From contig DATHII010000339.1 in NCBI GenBank assembly GCA_035316885.1, positions 1 through 14,432 of the forward strand: a stretch of DNA of 14,432 nucleotides, in the 5' to 3' direction. Below, in pieces: positions 13,132 to 14,432 of this stretch. The notes under the pieces were generated by a model, which saw only the letters and a program-made list of their open reading frames with translations, searched no databases and was not told the origin of the DNA. This DNA is from DASRTE01 sp035316885 (GTDB lineage: Bacteria; Actinomycetota; Actinomycetes; Jiangellales; Jiangellaceae). Position numbers and translations under genes: made by a program. Position 1 is the stretch's first letter; every line of letters starts with the position of its first letter.

Positions 13132-14432
13132 GTGGAGATCAGGCTGTTGGGTCCCCTCGAGGTCGTCGACGGCGGCCGGGTCGTGCGCCTACCTGCGGGA
13201 CGGGCACGGGCACTGCTTGCGCTGCTCGCGCTCCATGCCCCGGACGTCGTGCCCACCGGGCGGATCATCGACGAGCTGTGGGGAGAGAGTCCTCCGGCGA
13301 CCGTCGCCAAGGCGCTGCAGAACCTCGTCTCCATGCTGAGAAAGAGCCTCGAGCCCTATCGGCAGACAGGTGAGCCGGCGAACCTGCTGCGAACTACGCC
13401 GGTCGGCTATCTGCTCTTCGTGAGCCCGACGGCGGTCGACGCGCATCTCTTCCGTCGGAGGTACGACGAGGCACACACCGTGCCGGCCGCCCACCGTGCC
13501 GATGCTCTGCACGCAGCCCTCGAGCTATGGCGCGGAGACGCGCTCGCCGACTTCGCCTATGAACCGTTCGCACAGCGGCACATCGCTGCGCTCCAAGAGC
13601 TCAGGATGACCGCGCTCGAGGAACGTGTGGAGGCAGATCTTGCGCGGGGCAGGGCGGGCGAGCTGGTGGCCGAACTCGGCGCCGTCATCGCCCAGCACCC
13701 CTTCCGGGAGCGTCTACGCGGCTGCCTCATGGTGGCGCTGTACCGCGCCGGCCGCCAGAACGACGCGCTCGAAGTGTTTCAGGAGACGCGGCGGACGCTC
13801 GTCGAGGAGTTCGGGATCGAGCCGTCCGCGCGGCTCCGCGACCTCGAGGCCGCGATCCTGCGCCAGGATCCTGCCCTTGACGCCGACGTGTCACCGCGCG
13901 TCGTGGACGGCGAGTCCTGGTTCCGCCAGGAGCGACGGCAGGTGACCGTCGTCATGGTGGGACTAGGCATCTCCTCAGACGATGGCCACGTGCTCGATCC
14001 CGAGGCCGCCCGGAGAGTGGTCGACCGGTCGCTCGAGGCCGCGGTATGCGTGTTGCGGCGTCATGGAGCGAGTGTCGAAGCGCTCGCGGGGGATGCGGTG
14101 CTCGGTCTGTTCGGCTTTCCCAAGGCGCACGAGGATGATCCCCTCCGGGCGGTCCGCGCCGCGTCGGAGGTGTGCGACGCGGTGCGCGAGGCTGGGGTCG
14201 CGGACCACCACGGCCTCCACGAGCGGGTCTCGATCGGGGTCGAGTCAGGCGAGGTCGTGGTCGGCCCGGCCGGCGGTGGTCATTCGACCGCCTCCGGCGA
14301 CGTGGTCAACGTGGCCGTGGCCTTGGGACGCCACGCCGCCGCCGGCGACGTACTCGTTGGCGAGGCGACCCGCCGTCTCGTCGGCGGCAGCGTCGCCTTG
14401 ACGCCGGTCGAACAGGACGATCTCGTCGCCTG
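13132..14432 (+). CDS. SARP-type transcriptional regulator with BTAD and degenerate nucleotide-cyclase domain (3' end outside window)
   Basis: The frame is open from here to the right edge (433 codons) with no stop. The start GTG gives MEIRLLGPLEVVDGGR, the typical SARP/AfsR beginning, with GGGGG 7 nt upstream; a GTG at 13126 is the alternative. Residues 1-100 form the OmpR-like winged helix (LPAGRARALLALLALHAPDVVPTGRIIDELWGE). Residues about 100-245 form the bacterial transcriptional activation domain (ALELWRGDALADF through ARLRDLEAAIL). From about 268 comes a class III cyclase-like domain: RRQVTVVMVGLG, AGDAVLGLFGFPKAHEDDPLRAVRAA and SIGVESGEVVVG. The first metal Asp is replaced by Gly277 and the ARL arginine by Ala397, while Asp321 and Asn393 remain, so cyclase activity is unlikely. 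Relatives continue into an ATPase and TPR region, which would lie past the edge. Its targets are not evident. Confidence 0.88.
   Translation, partial: MEIRLLGPLEVVDGGRVVRLPAGRARALLALLALHAPDVVPTGRIIDELWGESPPATVAKALQNLVSMLRKSLEPYRQTGEPANLLRTTPVGYLLFVSPTAVDAHLFRRRYDEAHTVPAAHRADALHAALELWRGDALADFAYEPFAQRHIAALQELRMTALEERVEADLARGRAGELVAELGAVIAQHPFRERLRGCLMVALYRAGRQNDALEVFQETRRTLVEEFGIEPSARLRDLEAAILRQDPALDADVSPRVVDGESWFRQERRQVTVVMVGLGISSDDGHVLDPEAARRVVDRSLEAAVCVLRRHGASVEALAGDAVLGLFGFPKAHEDDPLRAVRAASEVCDAVREAGVADHHGLHERVSIGVESGEVVVGPAGGGHSTASGDVVNVAVALGRHAAAGDVLVGEATRRLVGGSVALTPVEQDDLVA

Overview
The window is very GC-rich DNA with strong G/C bias at third codon positions, GTG starts and dense overlapping genes. 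The gene order (rex-hemA-hemC-hemD-hemB, then hemL-phosphatase-thioredoxin-ccdA) is typical of Actinomycetota, so the source is most likely a high-GC actinomycete. Genus cannot be told from this stretch.

Layout, left to right. (1) 1-2758, minus strand: a tight cluster read leftward from hemL through a histidine-phosphatase gene and a TlpA/ResA-like lipoprotein thioredoxin to ccdA, which runs off the left edge. It joins 5-aminolevulinate synthesis to the reductive branch of cytochrome c maturation. (2) 2857-6700: an accessory-looking stretch between hemL and hemB. It holds a metallo-beta-lactamase-fold hydrolase (-), a broken remnant of an unidentified gene (+), a glyoxalase/VOC protein (-), a plus-strand pair made of a zinc-lid adenylate kinase-like enzyme and a cupin, and a two-domain GNAT acetyltransferase (-). 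(3) 6793-12379, minus strand: the redox-controlled tetrapyrrole operon rex-hemA-hemC-hemD(SUMT fusion)-hemB, with 4-nt ATGA/GTGA overlaps from rex to hemD. An 18-bp Rex-operator-like dyad lies over the -35 and spacer of a good promoter candidate upstream of rex. (4) 12682-14432: a small protein that may have the dimeric alpha/beta-barrel fold (-), divergent from a large SARP-type regulator (+) that is cut by the right edge. The regulator has a winged helix, a BTAD domain and a nucleotide-cyclase-like domain that lacks key catalytic residues.

How it works together. Glutamyl-tRNA reductase (HemA) and the aminomutase (HemL) make 5-aminolevulinate. HemB, HemC and HemD carry it to uroporphyrinogen III. 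Rex senses the NADH/NAD+ ratio and probably represses its own operon, tying haem supply to respiratory demand. The TlpA-like protein and CcdA would deliver reductant outside the membrane for haem attachment to cytochrome c. No RNA genes, insertion sequences or CRISPR arrays were seen. The items most worth a second look are the TTGTG-N7-CACAA dyad between the divergent pair at 13091-13107, the degenerate cyclase domain of the SARP regulator, the degenerate SUMT half of HemD, and the doubly frameshifted gene remnant at 3641-3940.
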